NCBI RefSeq assembly: GCF_014698015.1
Contig: NZ_JACXBS010000003.1
Span: 186,001-250,000, forward strand
From: Kocuria sp. cx-455
Lineage (GTDB): Bacteria > Actinomycetota > Actinomycetes > Actinomycetales > Micrococcaceae
Length of the DNA: 64,000 nt
Direction of reading: 5' to 3'
The notes beneath the pieces are model-generated. The model was not told the DNA's origin, did not search any database, and saw nothing but the letters and a program-made list of their open reading frames with translations. Below are positions 18,201 through 26,237 of the stretch, piece after piece. Position numbers and translations under genes: made by a program. Each line of letters opens with the position of its first letter. Position 1 is the first letter of the stretch.

Positions 18201-18935
18201 TTCTTGTACCCGGCCGAGAAGCCGCTGAGCGAGACCGCGCTGGAGCGGCTCAAGGCCGTGGCCGCGCACAACGAACTTGGTTCGGGTATGCAGTTGGCCA
18301 TGAAGGACCTGGAGATCCGCGGTGCGGGTAACCTGCTGGGCGGTGAACAGTCCGGGCACATCGCCGGAGTCGGTTTTGACATGTACCTGCGTCTCGTGGG
18401 TGAGGCCGTGGCCGAGTACCGCGGCGATCAGGACCAGGCGCCGTCGGAAATGAAGATCGAGCTGCCCGTCAACGCGCACTTGCCCCACGACTACGTGCCG
18501 GGGGAGCGGTTGCGGCTGGAGGCCTACCGCACCATTGCCAATGCCGCTTCGGAAGAGGCCGTGGTGGAGGCCGGTGAGGAACTTCAGGACCGTTACGGAC
18601 CACTGCCCACCCCGGTCAAGAACCTGCTGGACGTGGCGCGGCTGCGCATTTTGGCTCGCGCTTCAGGGCTCTCGGACGTGGCCACCCAGGGCAACACGAT
18701 CCGGTTCGCCCCGGCCGACCTGCCGGAGTCGCGGGAAATGCGGCTCAAGCGCATGTACCAGGGCGCGCAGATCAAGGCGATCCCGGGAACCGATCGACAC
18801 ATGGTGCTGATTCCCAAGCCCAAGACGGATCGGATCGGCGGCAAGGATCTCGTGGACGAGGCAATTCTGGCGTGGGCGCGAGAGGTATTGGACTCGATCT
18901 TCCCCGCGGCCCAGCAGGACAGCGGTCAGGACTGA
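15219..18935 (+). CDS. mfd: Transcription-repair coupling factor Mfd
   Basis: An ATP-driven DNA translocase that removes stalled RNA polymerase and recruits UvrA. At 1238 residues it is full length. In order: UvrB-homology region (about 1-430), RNA-polymerase interaction domain starting near LQKGDYVVHEQHGIGQF (about residue 545), helicase motor with Walker A GDVGYGKTEVAVRAA (about 710), DEEQ box IIDEEQRFGV (about 808), SATPIPRTL and QLRGRVGRG, then the autoinhibitory C-terminal domain. AGGAG precedes the ATG. Its last 10 bases overlap a convergent small gene. Confidence 0.98.
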   Translation: MSLTGLHTALTEDRTFANILAQAARPPAERSSETIISAPDGLRAPVLAQIVAGVNNDAAGSPAPVTFVVTATGREAEDLQAALASYIPADQVANFPSWETLPHERLSPRSDTVGQRLSVLRKLAHPESAAAPLRVIVAPVRSVLQPVVAGLGEMQPVTLVAGEEYAFDQLIKDLADAAYSRVDMVTKRGEFAVRGGIIDVFPPTEDHPVRLEFFGDELDEMRWFAVADQRTVTGTEHPTRIVASPCRELLITPTVMSRAAKLKDQLPGGREILERIAGGQYVEGMESLAPLLADDMVPVLSLVPEGSMTVVIEPEKVRARAHDLVATNQEFLMAAWESASGGSDAPLDLNTAVESEDGQERSLAAGSFHEIAETRQLALDRSVGWWSITGLNVNAVSAGDIDADSTDEEVRLADTDADTLNVAAREPTRFSGDVEAMLRFLAERMSEGWRVVLVTDGPGPLDRLSELLHGAHIPAARFDTIDEAPEAGLVELTTARAGRGFVFEGPRIALLTEADVLGRSTAYTTRDMRKLPQRRKRNQVDPLTLQKGDYVVHEQHGIGQFVELVQRPIAGAMITPGQPKPMREYLVLEYAPSKRNGPRDRLFVPTDQLDQVSTYVGGEAPSLSKMGGSDWNKTKRSAKRAVKEIANELIRLYSARMASKGHPFGPDTPWQRELEQAFPYIETPDQLTTIDEVKADMERPIPMDRLISGDVGYGKTEVAVRAAFKAVQDGKQVAILVPTTLLAQQHTETFTERFSGFPVRLATLSRFQTAKESKATLEGLRSGAVDVVIGTHRLLSKEMQFKNLGLVIIDEEQRFGVEHKEKLKAMRTDVDVLAMSATPIPRTLEMSMTGIRETSTLATPPEERHPVLTYVGPYTQKQVSAAIRRELMREGQVFFIHNRVSSIDAQAKELAELVPEARIAVAHGQMSESRLEQIIVDFWEKKFDVLVCTTIVETGLDIANANTLIVDGADRYGLSQLHQLRGRVGRGRERAYAYFLYPAEKPLSETALERLKAVAAHNELGSGMQLAMKDLEIRGAGNLLGGEQSGHIAGVGFDMYLRLVGEAVAEYRGDQDQAPSEMKIELPVNAHLPHDYVPGERLRLEAYRTIANAASEEAVVEAGEELQDRYGPLPTPVKNLLDVARLRILARASGLSDVATQGNTIRFAPADLPESREMRLKRMYQGAQIKAIPGTDRHMVLIPKPKTDRIGGKDLVDEAILAWAREVLDSIFPAAQQDSGQD

Positions 18936-19165
18936 GCTGCCGCCTGCGCCGGGTAGTGAACGGCAGCAAGACTGTGCGGTGCGGGTGCGGCGGTGGCCAC
19001 CTGCGGGCGCGCATTGGCGACGTAGTGGAGCACCAGCGCGCCCAACGCCACCAGGATCAGCAGCGTCACCATGGTCGTCAATATCGTGGCGGCCCGCGAA
19101 CCGTGTGGGTCGTGTGCCGCGCTTTGCCTGCGGATCGTATTGTCGCTCACTTGAATCTGCCCCAT
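18926..19165 (-). CDS. Small single-pass membrane protein (hypothetical)
   Basis: A 79-residue protein. Residues 1-24 are polar. A strongly hydrophobic helix (TILTTMVTLLILVALGALVL, about 26-46) follows, then an Ala/Pro-rich tail likely outside the membrane. GGGGAG precedes the ATG at a somewhat long spacing. The coding end overlaps the mfd coding end by 10 bases on the opposite strand. I do not recognise a family. The clear membrane segment and usable start make it credible, but homologues would be needed to prove it is translated. Confidence 0.5.
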   Translation of the reverse strand: MGQIQVSDNTIRRQSAAHDPHGSRAATILTTMVTLLILVALGALVLHYVANARPQVATAAPAPHSLAAVHYPAQAAAQS

Positions 19166-19274
19166 AACGTGTTCTCCCCGGGATGGTCCCCTCGCCGTCC
19201 CGGGTATTCACTATGCGCCTGAATGGGTGCAGGAGCCAGGGGAAAACGCGGAATGCGAGCCAAACCCGCGCAAG

Positions 19275-19305
19275 TGTGGACAACCGCGAGATGGATTTGT
19301 CCACC
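19275..19305. promoter_or_regulatory. Inverted pair of DnaA-box-like sequences
   Basis: TGTGGACAA (19275-19283) is the exact reverse complement of TTGTCCACA, the actinobacterial DnaA-box consensus. TTGTCCACC (19297-19305) is an 8/9 match in the opposite orientation, 13 bases away. Both lie in the non-coding stretch 19166-19464, which I see holding nothing else except a terminator. Confidence 0.4.
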
Positions 19306-19416
19306 ATTCGGCGGTGGGTTGGGCGGACCGTCTCGGCCTCTCTCCCCGGTGTCGCGACCGAGAGGGGGCGATGACACCGTTCGGGCGGCGGCACCGGCAG
19401 AAAAACCCGAGCATGC

Positions 19417-19453
19417 AAGAACCCCGCCACCGATATCCGGTGACGGGGTTCTT
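19417..19453 (-). terminator. Terminator of the small two-TM protein gene
   Basis: A 16-nt stem with one A-C mismatch (19417-19432 with 19438-19453, loop ATATC) lies just past the stop of the reverse-strand gene at 19465. A run of five T lies a short distance downstream on the minus strand. Confidence 0.75.
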
Positions 19454-19464
19454 CGCCGTACAAC

Positions 19465-19842
19465 CTAGTGGTTCACCTGTGCCTGGTTGGGCACATTGGG
19501 GCGCTGGGCCATCTCATGCGGTCCGCGGGGCAGATCCAGGGTGACATCGGTGCCGCCGGCGGAATGCTTGGCGGTGGATCCGGAGATCAACGCGGTAGGA
19601 ACGAACAGGGCCACCCCGTACGCGATGATGCCCAACAGGAACAACCAGAAACTATTGGGGTAGCTGGAGAACAGTAAGAAGCTGGCCACGATGGTGATCA
19701 TGCCGCCGCCGAACAGGATCAAGTTCTTGATCGTTTCGCCCTCACCCGAGTACGTGCGGGACTTCACCGAATGGCTTCCGGGCTCGGCCGAGCGACGAGT
19801 AGTCTCCTGCTCGTTGACGGAGGCTTCATCTCTTCTGACCAT
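19465..19842 (-). CDS. Small two-helix membrane protein (hypothetical)
   Basis: A 125-residue protein. A polar N-terminus (about 1-38) is followed by two hydrophobic helices: LILFGGGMITIVASFLLFSS (about 41-60) and FWLFLLGIIAYGVALFVPTA (about 65-84). A polar tail ending PNVPNQAQVNH follows. AAAGGG precedes the ATG. It probably forms a small inner-membrane hairpin. I recognise no family and no function. It has its own terminator and a 173-bp gap to the upstream punA gene on the same strand. Confidence 0.7.
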   Translation of the reverse strand: MVRRDEASVNEQETTRRSAEPGSHSVKSRTYSGEGETIKNLILFGGGMITIVASFLLFSSYPNSFWLFLLGIIAYGVALFVPTALISGSTAKHSAGGTDVTLDLPRGPHEMAQRPNVPNQAQVNH

Positions 19843-20015
19843 GAGTGCACCCTTTCAGACTGCAACCGCGCGGGGTAAATAAATTCTTCGACCAGTCTAG
19901 ACGGTTGCTCGTCTCCTTGCTGACATTCCGTCAGTTACGGGACGTGTGCGCCGCCGCCGGCCGGGAGAAGGTCCCGACCGTCGACGGTGGCCGGCCCACA
20001 GTTCGCAGCGGTGCT

Positions 20016-20834
20016 TCAGAGCTTGGCCACAATGTCCGCGAGCAGGCGCGAAATGCGCGGGCCCGCTGCGGCGCCGGCTTCGAGGACTTCCTCGTGGGAG
20101 AGCGCGGTCTCGCTGATGCCGGCGGCGAGGTTGGTCACCAGGGACATACCGAAGACCTCCATGCAGGCGTGACGGGCAGCAATGGCTTCGAGTGCGGTGG
20201 ACATGCCCACCAGGTCCGCGCCGAGAACCTTGGCCATCTGCACCTCCGCCGGGGTCTCGTAGTGCGGGCCGGGGAACTGCGCATAGACACCCTCGTCCAA
20301 GCTGGGATCGACCTGACGCGCAATCTCGCGGATGCGCCATGAATACAGATCGGTCAGGTCAACGAACGTGGCTCCCTCGAGCGGGGACGTGGCGGTGAGG
20401 TTGATGTGGTCGCTGATCAGTACCGGGGTACCGGGCTGCCACGCGGGATTCAAACCGCCGCAGCCATTGGTGAGGATTATGATCTCGCCACCAGCGGCGG
20501 AGGCGGTGCGCACACCGTGGGCCACGGCGCGCACGCCCTTTCCCTCGTAGAAGTGGGTGCGGGCACCAATCACCAGCGCGTGATCACCGCCGGCCAGTTT
20601 GATTGAGCGCAGCGTCCCCGCGTGGCCCTCCAACGCAGGACGGGAGAAACCGGGGATCTCCGTTGCGGGAATCTCATGTTCGATCTCACCGATGAGCTCG
20701 GCGGCCTCACCCCACCCGGAACCCAGGGTCAGGGCAATGCGGTGATTCTCCACGCCGGTGCGCTCGCGGATAGCATCAGCGGCACGGCGGGCAATGTCAA
20801 AGGGATCGGCGGTAGCCGTTGCATTCTCAGTCAC
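20016..20834 (-). CDS. Purine nucleoside phosphorylase
   Basis: Cleaves (deoxy)guanosine and (deoxy)inosine with phosphate for purine salvage. The 272 residues have the class-II (trimeric) PNP features: LTLGSGWG near the N-terminus, the phosphate/ribose segment ARTHFYEG, ILTNGCGGLNP, QFPGPHYETPAEVQM and VGMSTALEAIAARH. The frame extends upstream, but the GTG at 20834 fits the family start. TAGAGT ends seven bases before it and no Shine-Dalgarno is seen, consistent with a leaderless transcript. It is divergent from an LpdA-type gene, a neighbourhood also known from M. tuberculosis. Confidence 0.93.
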   Translation of the reverse strand: MTENATATADPFDIARRAADAIRERTGVENHRIALTLGSGWGEAAELIGEIEHEIPATEIPGFSRPALEGHAGTLRSIKLAGGDHALVIGARTHFYEGKGVRAVAHGVRTASAAGGEIIILTNGCGGLNPAWQPGTPVLISDHINLTATSPLEGATFVDLTDLYSWRIREIARQVDPSLDEGVYAQFPGPHYETPAEVQMAKVLGADLVGMSTALEAIAARHACMEVFGMSLVTNLAAGISETALSHEEVLEAGAAAGPRISRLLADIVAKL

Positions 20835-21177
20835 CCGCACCACTCTAGAACAGGGCGAAGAAATGCATGCGCGCCCTTGATGCCGGGGCCGTGATTCACG
20901 GTGCATAAGTCCCGGGGGGTACAGCCGAGGCAGAGATGCGCAGGGCCGAAACGCCGGTGGACATTCTGGGCAGAGGTACGTAAAGAACAGGCCCCCGTTT
21001 CTGCGAACCTGCGCCTCAGATGTTCGCGGGAGGGTCGGAATCGGTCCCCGCTGCTACCTCGGCCACCCTCGTCACGGCGATATGAGCGCAACCGCGGAGC
21101 CGGGGTTCACCGTTAACCGTGGGGTCGAGGTCCCGTTCGCGCGTCTTTCCGGTTCAATTACTGCAACAATGGGAAGC
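20835..21177. other. Divergent intergenic region between punA and the LpdA-type gene
   Basis: 343 bp without a credible coding frame. It contains the two inferred leaderless promoters at its ends (TAGAGT on the minus strand, AACAAT at 21165-21170 on the plus strand) and a CCGTG-ATT-CACGG inverted repeat (20889-20901). Nothing else stands out. Confidence 0.4.
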
Positions 21178-22602
21178 GTGAATGTGCAGACTGAATTTGC
21201 GAATCCGAAACTCGTAATCATTGGCGGCGGCCCGGGTGGGTACGAGGCTGCACTGGTGGCTGCGTCCCTGGGTGCCGAGGTCACGGTGATCGAACAGCAG
21301 GGCATGGGCGGCTCGGCGGTGCTGACCGACGTGGTCCCGTCCAAGACCCTGATTGCTTCTGCGGACACGATGAACCGGTTTGCGGAGGCCAAGGATCTGG
21401 GCGTCCACATTGTGGGTGGCTCCGAGGACGGTGACGAGATCAACCAACTCTCCGTGGATCTGGAAAAGGTCAACACCCGCCTGTTGCGCTTGGCGGCCAC
21501 CCAGTCCCGCGACATCAAGCGCGGACTGGAACGTCAGAGCGTCCACCTGGTTAAGGGGCGTGGCCGATTGGCCGGCCCGAACACGGTGCACGTGGAGACG
21601 GAGGAAGGGCTGGAGTACGATCTCGAAGCCCAGTTCGTCCTGCTGGCCGTGGGCGCCTACCCGCGTGAGTTGGACACCGCCAAACCCGACGGTGAGCGGA
21701 TCTTCAACTGGAAACAGGTCTACCAGATGCGGGAGATCCCGGAGAAGCTCATTGTGGTGGGCTCCGGTGTCACCGGTGCGGAGTTCGCGTCCGCGTACAA
21801 CGGCTTGGGTTCGGACGTCACGTTGATTTCCTCCCGCGACCAGGTGCTCCCCGGTGAGGACTCCGATGCCGCAGCCGTGTTGGAGAACGTGTTCGAGCGC
21901 CGCGGATTGACGGTGCTGTCCCGTTCCCGTGCGGACACGGTGGAAAACACCGGCGACGGCGTTCTGGTCACCCTCGCCGACGGTCGTAAGGTCCAGGGTT
22001 CGCACTGTCTGTTGGCCGTGGGCTCCATTCCGCACACCACCGACCTTGGCCTCGAGGACGTGGGGGTGGCCACGAGCAAGTCCGGCCACATCGTGGTGGA
22101 CGCCGTGTCCCGCACCACCGTCCCCGGCATCTACGCAGCCGGGGACTGCACCGGGGTGCTGCCGCTGGCTTCCGTGGCGGCCATGCAGGGCCGCATTGCC
22201 GTGGCTCACCAGTTGGGGGACGCGGTGCGCCCGCTTCGCACCGACCAGGTCGCCTCCAACATTTTCACCTCCCCGGAGATCGCGTCCGTGGGCGTGGGCC
22301 AGAAGGAGGCGAAGACCGATCCGTCCGTGATCGAGTACGCCGCACTTCAACTGGGCACCAATCCGCGCGCCAAGATGATGGCCGTGGACGACGGTTTCGT
22401 GAAGATCTTCGCCCGCCGCGGCACCGGCACCGTCATGGGAGGCGTGGTCGTGGGCCCGCGCGCGTCCGAGCTGATTTACCCGATCGCCCTGGCCGTGACC
22501 CACAACCTCAGCGTGGATGACCTCGCGGACACCTTTGCCGTGTACCCGTCCCTGTCCGGTTCCATCTCGGAGGCCGCTCGCCGGTTGCACGTGCACCACT
22601 GA
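21178..22602 (+). CDS. LpdA-type NAD(P)H quinone reductase / flavoprotein disulfide reductase family
   Basis: A 474-residue FAD protein of the pyridine nucleotide disulfide oxidoreductase family. It has the N-terminal FAD fold LVIIGGGPGGYEAALVAA, the NAD(P)-binding VVGSGVTGAEFA, and GIYAAGDCTG near the second FAD site. The redox CxxxxC of true lipoamide dehydrogenases is missing; the equivalent position reads GGSAVLTDVVPSKT, as in mycobacterial LpdA (Rv3303c), which reduces quinones. It is therefore more likely a quinone reductase than a dihydrolipoyl dehydrogenase. The start is uncertain between ATG 21169, GTG 21178 and GTG 21184. I chose 21178 because AACAAT sits seven bases upstream, as in other apparent leaderless genes. 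Confidence 0.88.
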   Translation: MNVQTEFANPKLVIIGGGPGGYEAALVAASLGAEVTVIEQQGMGGSAVLTDVVPSKTLIASADTMNRFAEAKDLGVHIVGGSEDGDEINQLSVDLEKVNTRLLRLAATQSRDIKRGLERQSVHLVKGRGRLAGPNTVHVETEEGLEYDLEAQFVLLAVGAYPRELDTAKPDGERIFNWKQVYQMREIPEKLIVVGSGVTGAEFASAYNGLGSDVTLISSRDQVLPGEDSDAAAVLENVFERRGLTVLSRSRADTVENTGDGVLVTLADGRKVQGSHCLLAVGSIPHTTDLGLEDVGVATSKSGHIVVDAVSRTTVPGIYAAGDCTGVLPLASVAAMQGRIAVAHQLGDAVRPLRTDQVASNIFTSPEIASVGVGQKEAKTDPSVIEYAALQLGTNPRAKMMAVDDGFVKIFARRGTGTVMGGVVVGPRASELIYPIALAVTHNLSVDDLADTFAVYPSLSGSISEAARRLHVHH

Positions 22603-22611
22603 CCCACGACG

Positions 22612-22667
22612 GTACGACGTCGCCCCGGTGACCTTTCGCTCGAAAGGTCACCGGGGCGACGTCGTAC
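22612..22667. terminator. Very long bidirectional terminator hairpin
   Basis: Two perfect 27-nt arms (22612-22638 and 22641-22667) around a CT centre lie between two convergent genes. The apex reads CTTTCG-CT-CGAAAG. A closely similar apex occurs in the convergent hairpin at 55449-55507. Confidence 0.85.
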
Positions 22668-22694
22668 GTGACGCACGGCGGAGCGGGTGGTCTG

Positions 22695-24113
22695 TTACTT
22701 CACAAGCTTGCGTCCCACGGTGTACATGTCCACGTGCTTGGTCTCCGGGGAGAACCACAGGGCGATCAGCGTGATGACCGCCGCGAAGGACAAGTACATG
22801 CCCACCGATCCCACACCGAAGTTCGCGTTGAGGACCACCGCGATGTACGGGGTGATGGCCGCGCCCAGGATGGAGGCCACGTTGTACGCAATCCCGGAGC
22901 CGGTGTAGCGCACGTTGGTGGGGAACAACTCGGGCAGGATGGCGGACATCGAACCAAAGGTCAGACCCATCAACGTCATGCCGAGCGCGAGGAAGAAGAG
23001 CACTCGGCCCATGGAGACGTCCTCACCGGTGCCCACGAGCGCCGGGTCCATGATCAGGCCGAAGCACAGGCCGAACACCACGATCGCGGCGGTGATCACG
23101 AGCTGTGAGGAACGGCGGCCGAATTTGTCGGCGAGCCACCCGGAGATCGGCACGGTGATCGCGAACAGCACCACGGCCAACAGCTGGATGACCAGGAAGT
23201 CGCGGTACTCGATACCCAGGCCACCGTTGCCCGGGGAGCCGATGCCGAAGGACAGCACCCACGCGGTCATGAGGTAGAACAACACGTAGGTGGCCAGCAT
23301 GATGAAGGTGCCCTGAATGATCTGGACCCACGAGGTCTTGAACACCTCGGCCACGGGTGCCTTGACCTTTTCGCCTTGCTGCTCAGCCTTCGTGAAGACC
23401 GGGGTTTCCTCGAGCTTCATGCGCACCCACAGGCCCAGCAGCACCATGACCACGGAGGCGATGAACGGGATGCGCCAGCCCCAGACCAGGAACGGGTGGT
23501 CACCCACGGCGTGATGCTCGGCGGTGCCGAACTGCATGACGATGGTCAGGATCAAGAAAAAGCCGTTGGCGAGGATGAAGCCGAACGGGGCGCCCAATTG
23601 GGGCCACATGGCGGCGCGGGCACGCTTGCCCTCTTCCGCGTACTCGGTGGCCAGCAACGAGGCGCCGGACCACTCGCCGCCCAAGCCCAGGCCCTGGCAG
23701 AAGCGCAGGATCGTCAGGATCAGGGGAGCCCAGATGCCGATGGAGTAGTACGTGGGGAGCAGGCCGATCAAGAATGTGGCGATGCCCATGGTCAGTAGCG
23801 CGCCGATCAGGGTGGCCTTGCGGCCGATCCTGTCGCCGTAGTGACCGAAGATCACCGAACCAATGGGGCGACCGAAGAACGCCGCGGCAAAGGTGGCCAT
23901 GGAGGCCAGAAGCTTGGTGGTCTCGTCCTCGCCCGTGAAGAACAACGCGGGGAAGACGGCCACGGCGGCGGTCGCGTAGACGTAGAAGTCGTAGAACTCA
24001 ATGGTGGTGCCCACCAGCGATGCCACGATCACGCGAGAGCGCGGGACGCGCTGAGCGAGTGGCTGATCCGATTCGGGTCGCTGGGAACCCGAGCCCGTCA
24101 CGGTTGTAGACAT
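22695..24113 (-). CDS. MHS-family MFS metabolite:H+ symporter
   Basis: A 472-residue transporter with 12 predicted membrane segments, of the metabolite:H+ symporter (ProP/ShiA/KgtP-like) branch of the MFS. Signatures: VGTTIEFYDFYVYATAA in helix 1, FGRPIGSVIFGHYGDRIGRK in the helix 2-3 loop, GLGLGGEWSGASL in helix 4 and LPELFPTNVRYTGSG in the second half. GAGGAT precedes the ATG. The substrate is unknown, probably an organic acid or betaine-like compound. Two repeated operator-like sites lie 55-87 bases upstream, so expression is probably controlled by a dedicated regulator not encoded nearby. Confidence 0.9.
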   Translation of the reverse strand: MSTTVTGSGSQRPESDQPLAQRVPRSRVIVASLVGTTIEFYDFYVYATAAVAVFPALFFTGEDETTKLLASMATFAAAFFGRPIGSVIFGHYGDRIGRKATLIGALLTMGIATFLIGLLPTYYSIGIWAPLILTILRFCQGLGLGGEWSGASLLATEYAEEGKRARAAMWPQLGAPFGFILANGFFLILTIVMQFGTAEHHAVGDHPFLVWGWRIPFIASVVMVLLGLWVRMKLEETPVFTKAEQQGEKVKAPVAEVFKTSWVQIIQGTFIMLATYVLFYLMTAWVLSFGIGSPGNGGLGIEYRDFLVIQLLAVVLFAITVPISGWLADKFGRRSSQLVITAAIVVFGLCFGLIMDPALVGTGEDVSMGRVLFFLALGMTLMGLTFGSMSAILPELFPTNVRYTGSGIAYNVASILGAAITPYIAVVLNANFGVGSVGMYLSFAAVITLIALWFSPETKHVDMYTVGRKLVK

Positions 24114-24167
24114 GATGAATCCTCACAGGGGAAGGGGATGTGAATGATTCCACGCTAGACCTGACAG

Positions 24168-24200
24168 TCCACTAGGTGAATTCCGTCATCCACTATGTGA
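24168..24200 (-). promoter_or_regulatory. Two direct-repeat operator-like sites upstream of the MHS transporter
   Basis: TCCACTAGGTGA (24168-24179) and TCCACTATGTGA (24189-24200) differ at one position and are exactly 21 bp apart, two helical turns. Each is a partial palindrome around CTA. The arrangement suggests cooperative binding of a dimeric regulator. Confidence 0.55.
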
Positions 24201-24260
24201 GACGGGTTCTTGACACGCATCGGTGGACGGAGCCCGGACGACCGGGTGTGCGTAAACCCG

Positions 24261-24296
24261 AAGAACGGCGGCACCCGCAGGAGTGCCGCCGTTCTT
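24261..24296 (-). terminator. Terminator of the biotin carboxylase gene
   Basis: A 14-bp perfect stem (24261-24274 with 24283-24296) lies 17 bases past the reverse-strand stop at 24313. On the minus strand it is followed by CGGGTTTACG. Confidence 0.8.
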
Positions 24297-24312
24297 TCGC
24301 GTCGGGGAGGTC

Positions 24313-26133
24313 TCAGTCCGTGATGTTCGCCAGTACCGTCCCCGCGGAGACCGTGTCACCCGTGGCGGTCGTCAGATCCTTGATCACACCGGCCTTGTGG
24401 GCCGTGAGAGGCTGTTCCATCTTCATGGCCTCGAGCACCACGATCAGGTCGCCCTCTGCCACGGTGTCCCCGTTGGCCACCGCAATCTTGACAATGGTGC
24501 CCTGCATGGGCGAGGTCAGCGAATCACCGGAAGCACCCCGGGCCGCGGCGGAACCACCGCGGTTGGCGCGCGACTTGCGCTTGGGTTGCGGGCCGCCGGT
24601 GGTGGTGGCGCTACGCCCGGCGCCGGGCAATTGCGGCAGGGTGACTTCAAGCCGCTTGCCTCCCACCTCGACCACCACGGATTGACGTTCGGGTTCCTCC
24701 GCGGAGGGTTCGACGGGCGCTTCGTAGGACTGTATCTGGTTGTCGAACTCGGTTTCGATCCACCGGGTGTGCACCGAGAATGCGGTATCGCCCTCCGGGG
24801 CGAACGCGGCATCGGCCACGACCGCGCGGTGGAAGGGGACGACCGTGGGCATGCCCTCGACCACGAGCTCGTCCAGGGCGCGGCGAGAGCGCTGCAACGC
24901 CTCTTCGCGGGTGGCGCCCGTGACAATCAGCTTGGCGAGCATGGAATCGAAATTGCCGCCAATGGTTTCACCGGCCTCCACACCGGTGTCCACGCGTACG
25001 CCGGGACCCGTGGGCAGCGCGAACTTGGTCAGAGTGCCCGGTGCCGGCATGAAGTTACGGCCGGCGTCCTCGCCGTTGATGCGGAATTCGAAGCTGTGGC
25101 CGCGCACCTGCGGGTCCTCGTAGCCGAGTTCCTCACCGCGTGCGATGCGGAACTGCTCGCGGACGAGGTCCAACCCGCTGACCTCCTCGGAGACCGGGTG
25201 CTCCACCTGCAATCGCGTATTGACCTCGAGGAAGGAAATGGTGCCGTCCTGACCGACCAGGAACTCGCACGTACCCGCGCCCTGGTACTGAGCCTCCTGG
25301 AGGATGGCCTTGGAGGCCTCGTACAAGCGGTGGACCTGATCGTCCGAGAGGAAGGGCGCGGGAGCTTCTTCCACGAGCTTCTGATTGCGGCGCTGGAGTG
25401 AGCAATCACGAGTGGACACCACCACCACGTTGCCGTGGCCGTCCGCGAGGCACTGGGTTTCCACGTGCCGTGGGGCGTCCAGGAACCGTTCCACGAAGCA
25501 CTCTCCGCGGCCGAAGGCGGCGGTGGCCTCGCGGACGGCGGAGTCGAAAAGTTCCGGGATGGCGTCGCGTTCGCGCACCACCTTGATGCCACGCCCGCCG
25601 CCGCCGAAGGCCGCCTTGATCGCGATCGGGAGCCCGTGCTCGTCCGCGAAGGCGAGTACCTCATCCGCGGAGTTCACGGGGTCGGCGGTGCCCGGAACCT
25701 GCGGAGCATTGACCTTTTCGGCGATGTGGCGGGCAGCCACCTTGTCGCCCAGCTTGGAAATGGCCGCCGGGGGAGGTCCGATCCACGTCATACCGGCATT
25801 GATCACGGCCATGGCGAAGTCCGAGTTCTCCGACAGGAAGCCGTACCCGGGATGGACGGCGTCGGCTCCGGCGCGAGCGGCGGCGTCGAGAATTTTATCG
25901 ATCACGAGGTACGAATCGGCGGCCGTGGTGCCGCCCAGGGCGTAGGCCTCGTCCGCCATGCGCACATGCATGGCATCGCGATCGGTGTCCGCGTACACGG
26001 CCACGGAGGTGAGGCCTTCGTCGCGTGCGGCGCGGATGACGCGTACCGCGATTTCACCGCGGTTGGCCACCAAGACCTTGGTCATGGGGCGCATGTCAGC
26101 GGAGGCCTGCTGCTCCGTGGAGGTGATTGTCAC
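24313..26133 (-). CDS. accA3: Acyl-CoA carboxylase alpha chain (biotin carboxylase + biotin carrier), AccA3 type
   Basis: Carboxylates biotin with ATP and bicarbonate and carries it to the AccD subunit, giving malonyl- or methylmalonyl-CoA for lipid synthesis. The 606 residues contain the biotin carboxylase N-domain ([18 protein letters not shown]), ATP-grasp loop [13 protein letters not shown], catalytic [12 protein letters not shown], a linker rich in Arg, Gly and Ser, and a biotinyl domain whose lysine is in EAMKMEQP near the C-terminus. GTG start with AAGGAG upstream. In M. tuberculosis accA3, maf, accE5, accD5 and birA are neighbours; here accD/E and birA lie 8-12 kb away on the other side of unrelated genes. 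Confidence 0.96.
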   Translation of the reverse strand: MTITSTEQQASADMRPMTKVLVANRGEIAVRVIRAARDEGLTSVAVYADTDRDAMHVRMADEAYALGGTTAADSYLVIDKILDAAARAGADAVHPGYGFLSENSDFAMAVINAGMTWIGPPPAAISKLGDKVAARHIAEKVNAPQVPGTADPVNSADEVLAFADEHGLPIAIKAAFGGGGRGIKVVRERDAIPELFDSAVREATAAFGRGECFVERFLDAPRHVETQCLADGHGNVVVVSTRDCSLQRRNQKLVEEAPAPFLSDDQVHRLYEASKAILQEAQYQGAGTCEFLVGQDGTISFLEVNTRLQVEHPVSEEVSGLDLVREQFRIARGEELGYEDPQVRGHSFEFRINGEDAGRNFMPAPGTLTKFALPTGPGVRVDTGVEAGETIGGNFDSMLAKLIVTGATREEALQRSRRALDELVVEGMPTVVPFHRAVVADAAFAPEGDTAFSVHTRWIETEFDNQIQSYEAPVEPSAEEPERQSVVVEVGGKRLEVTLPQLPGAGRSATTTGGPQPKRKSRANRGGSAAARGASGDSLTSPMQGTIVKIAVANGDTVAEGDLIVVLEAMKMEQPLTAHKAGVIKDLTTATGDTVSAGTVLANITD

Positions 26134-26155
26134 GTAAATAGCTCCTTGTCGATAC

Positions 26156-26235
26156 TCTCCAGCAGATTAGTGCCCCGTACTGGAGATCACCTAAGCGAGG
26201 GCCCGGGTGCGGGGTTGATCTGTAGGTCTTCTACA
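26156..26235 (-). promoter_or_regulatory. Inverted repeats upstream of the accA3-type gene
   Basis: TGTAG-GTCTT-CTACA (26221-26235) abuts the maf stop codon. A second inverted repeat, TCTCCAG (26156-26162) with CTGGAGA (26180-26186), lies nearer the gene and encloses a minus-strand TAATCT that could be its -10. These are candidates for regulator binding or a small leader structure. Confidence 0.35.
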
Positions 26236-26237
26236 AA

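Noticed and set aside
15948-18488. 846-codon reverse-strand frame inside mfd
   Set aside because: His/Gly/Val-rich antisense shadow caused by GC-skewed codon use; mfd is unambiguous.
21178-22602. Annotation as true dihydrolipoamide dehydrogenase
   Set aside because: The redox-active cysteine pair is absent, so the LpdA/quinone reductase reading is preferred.
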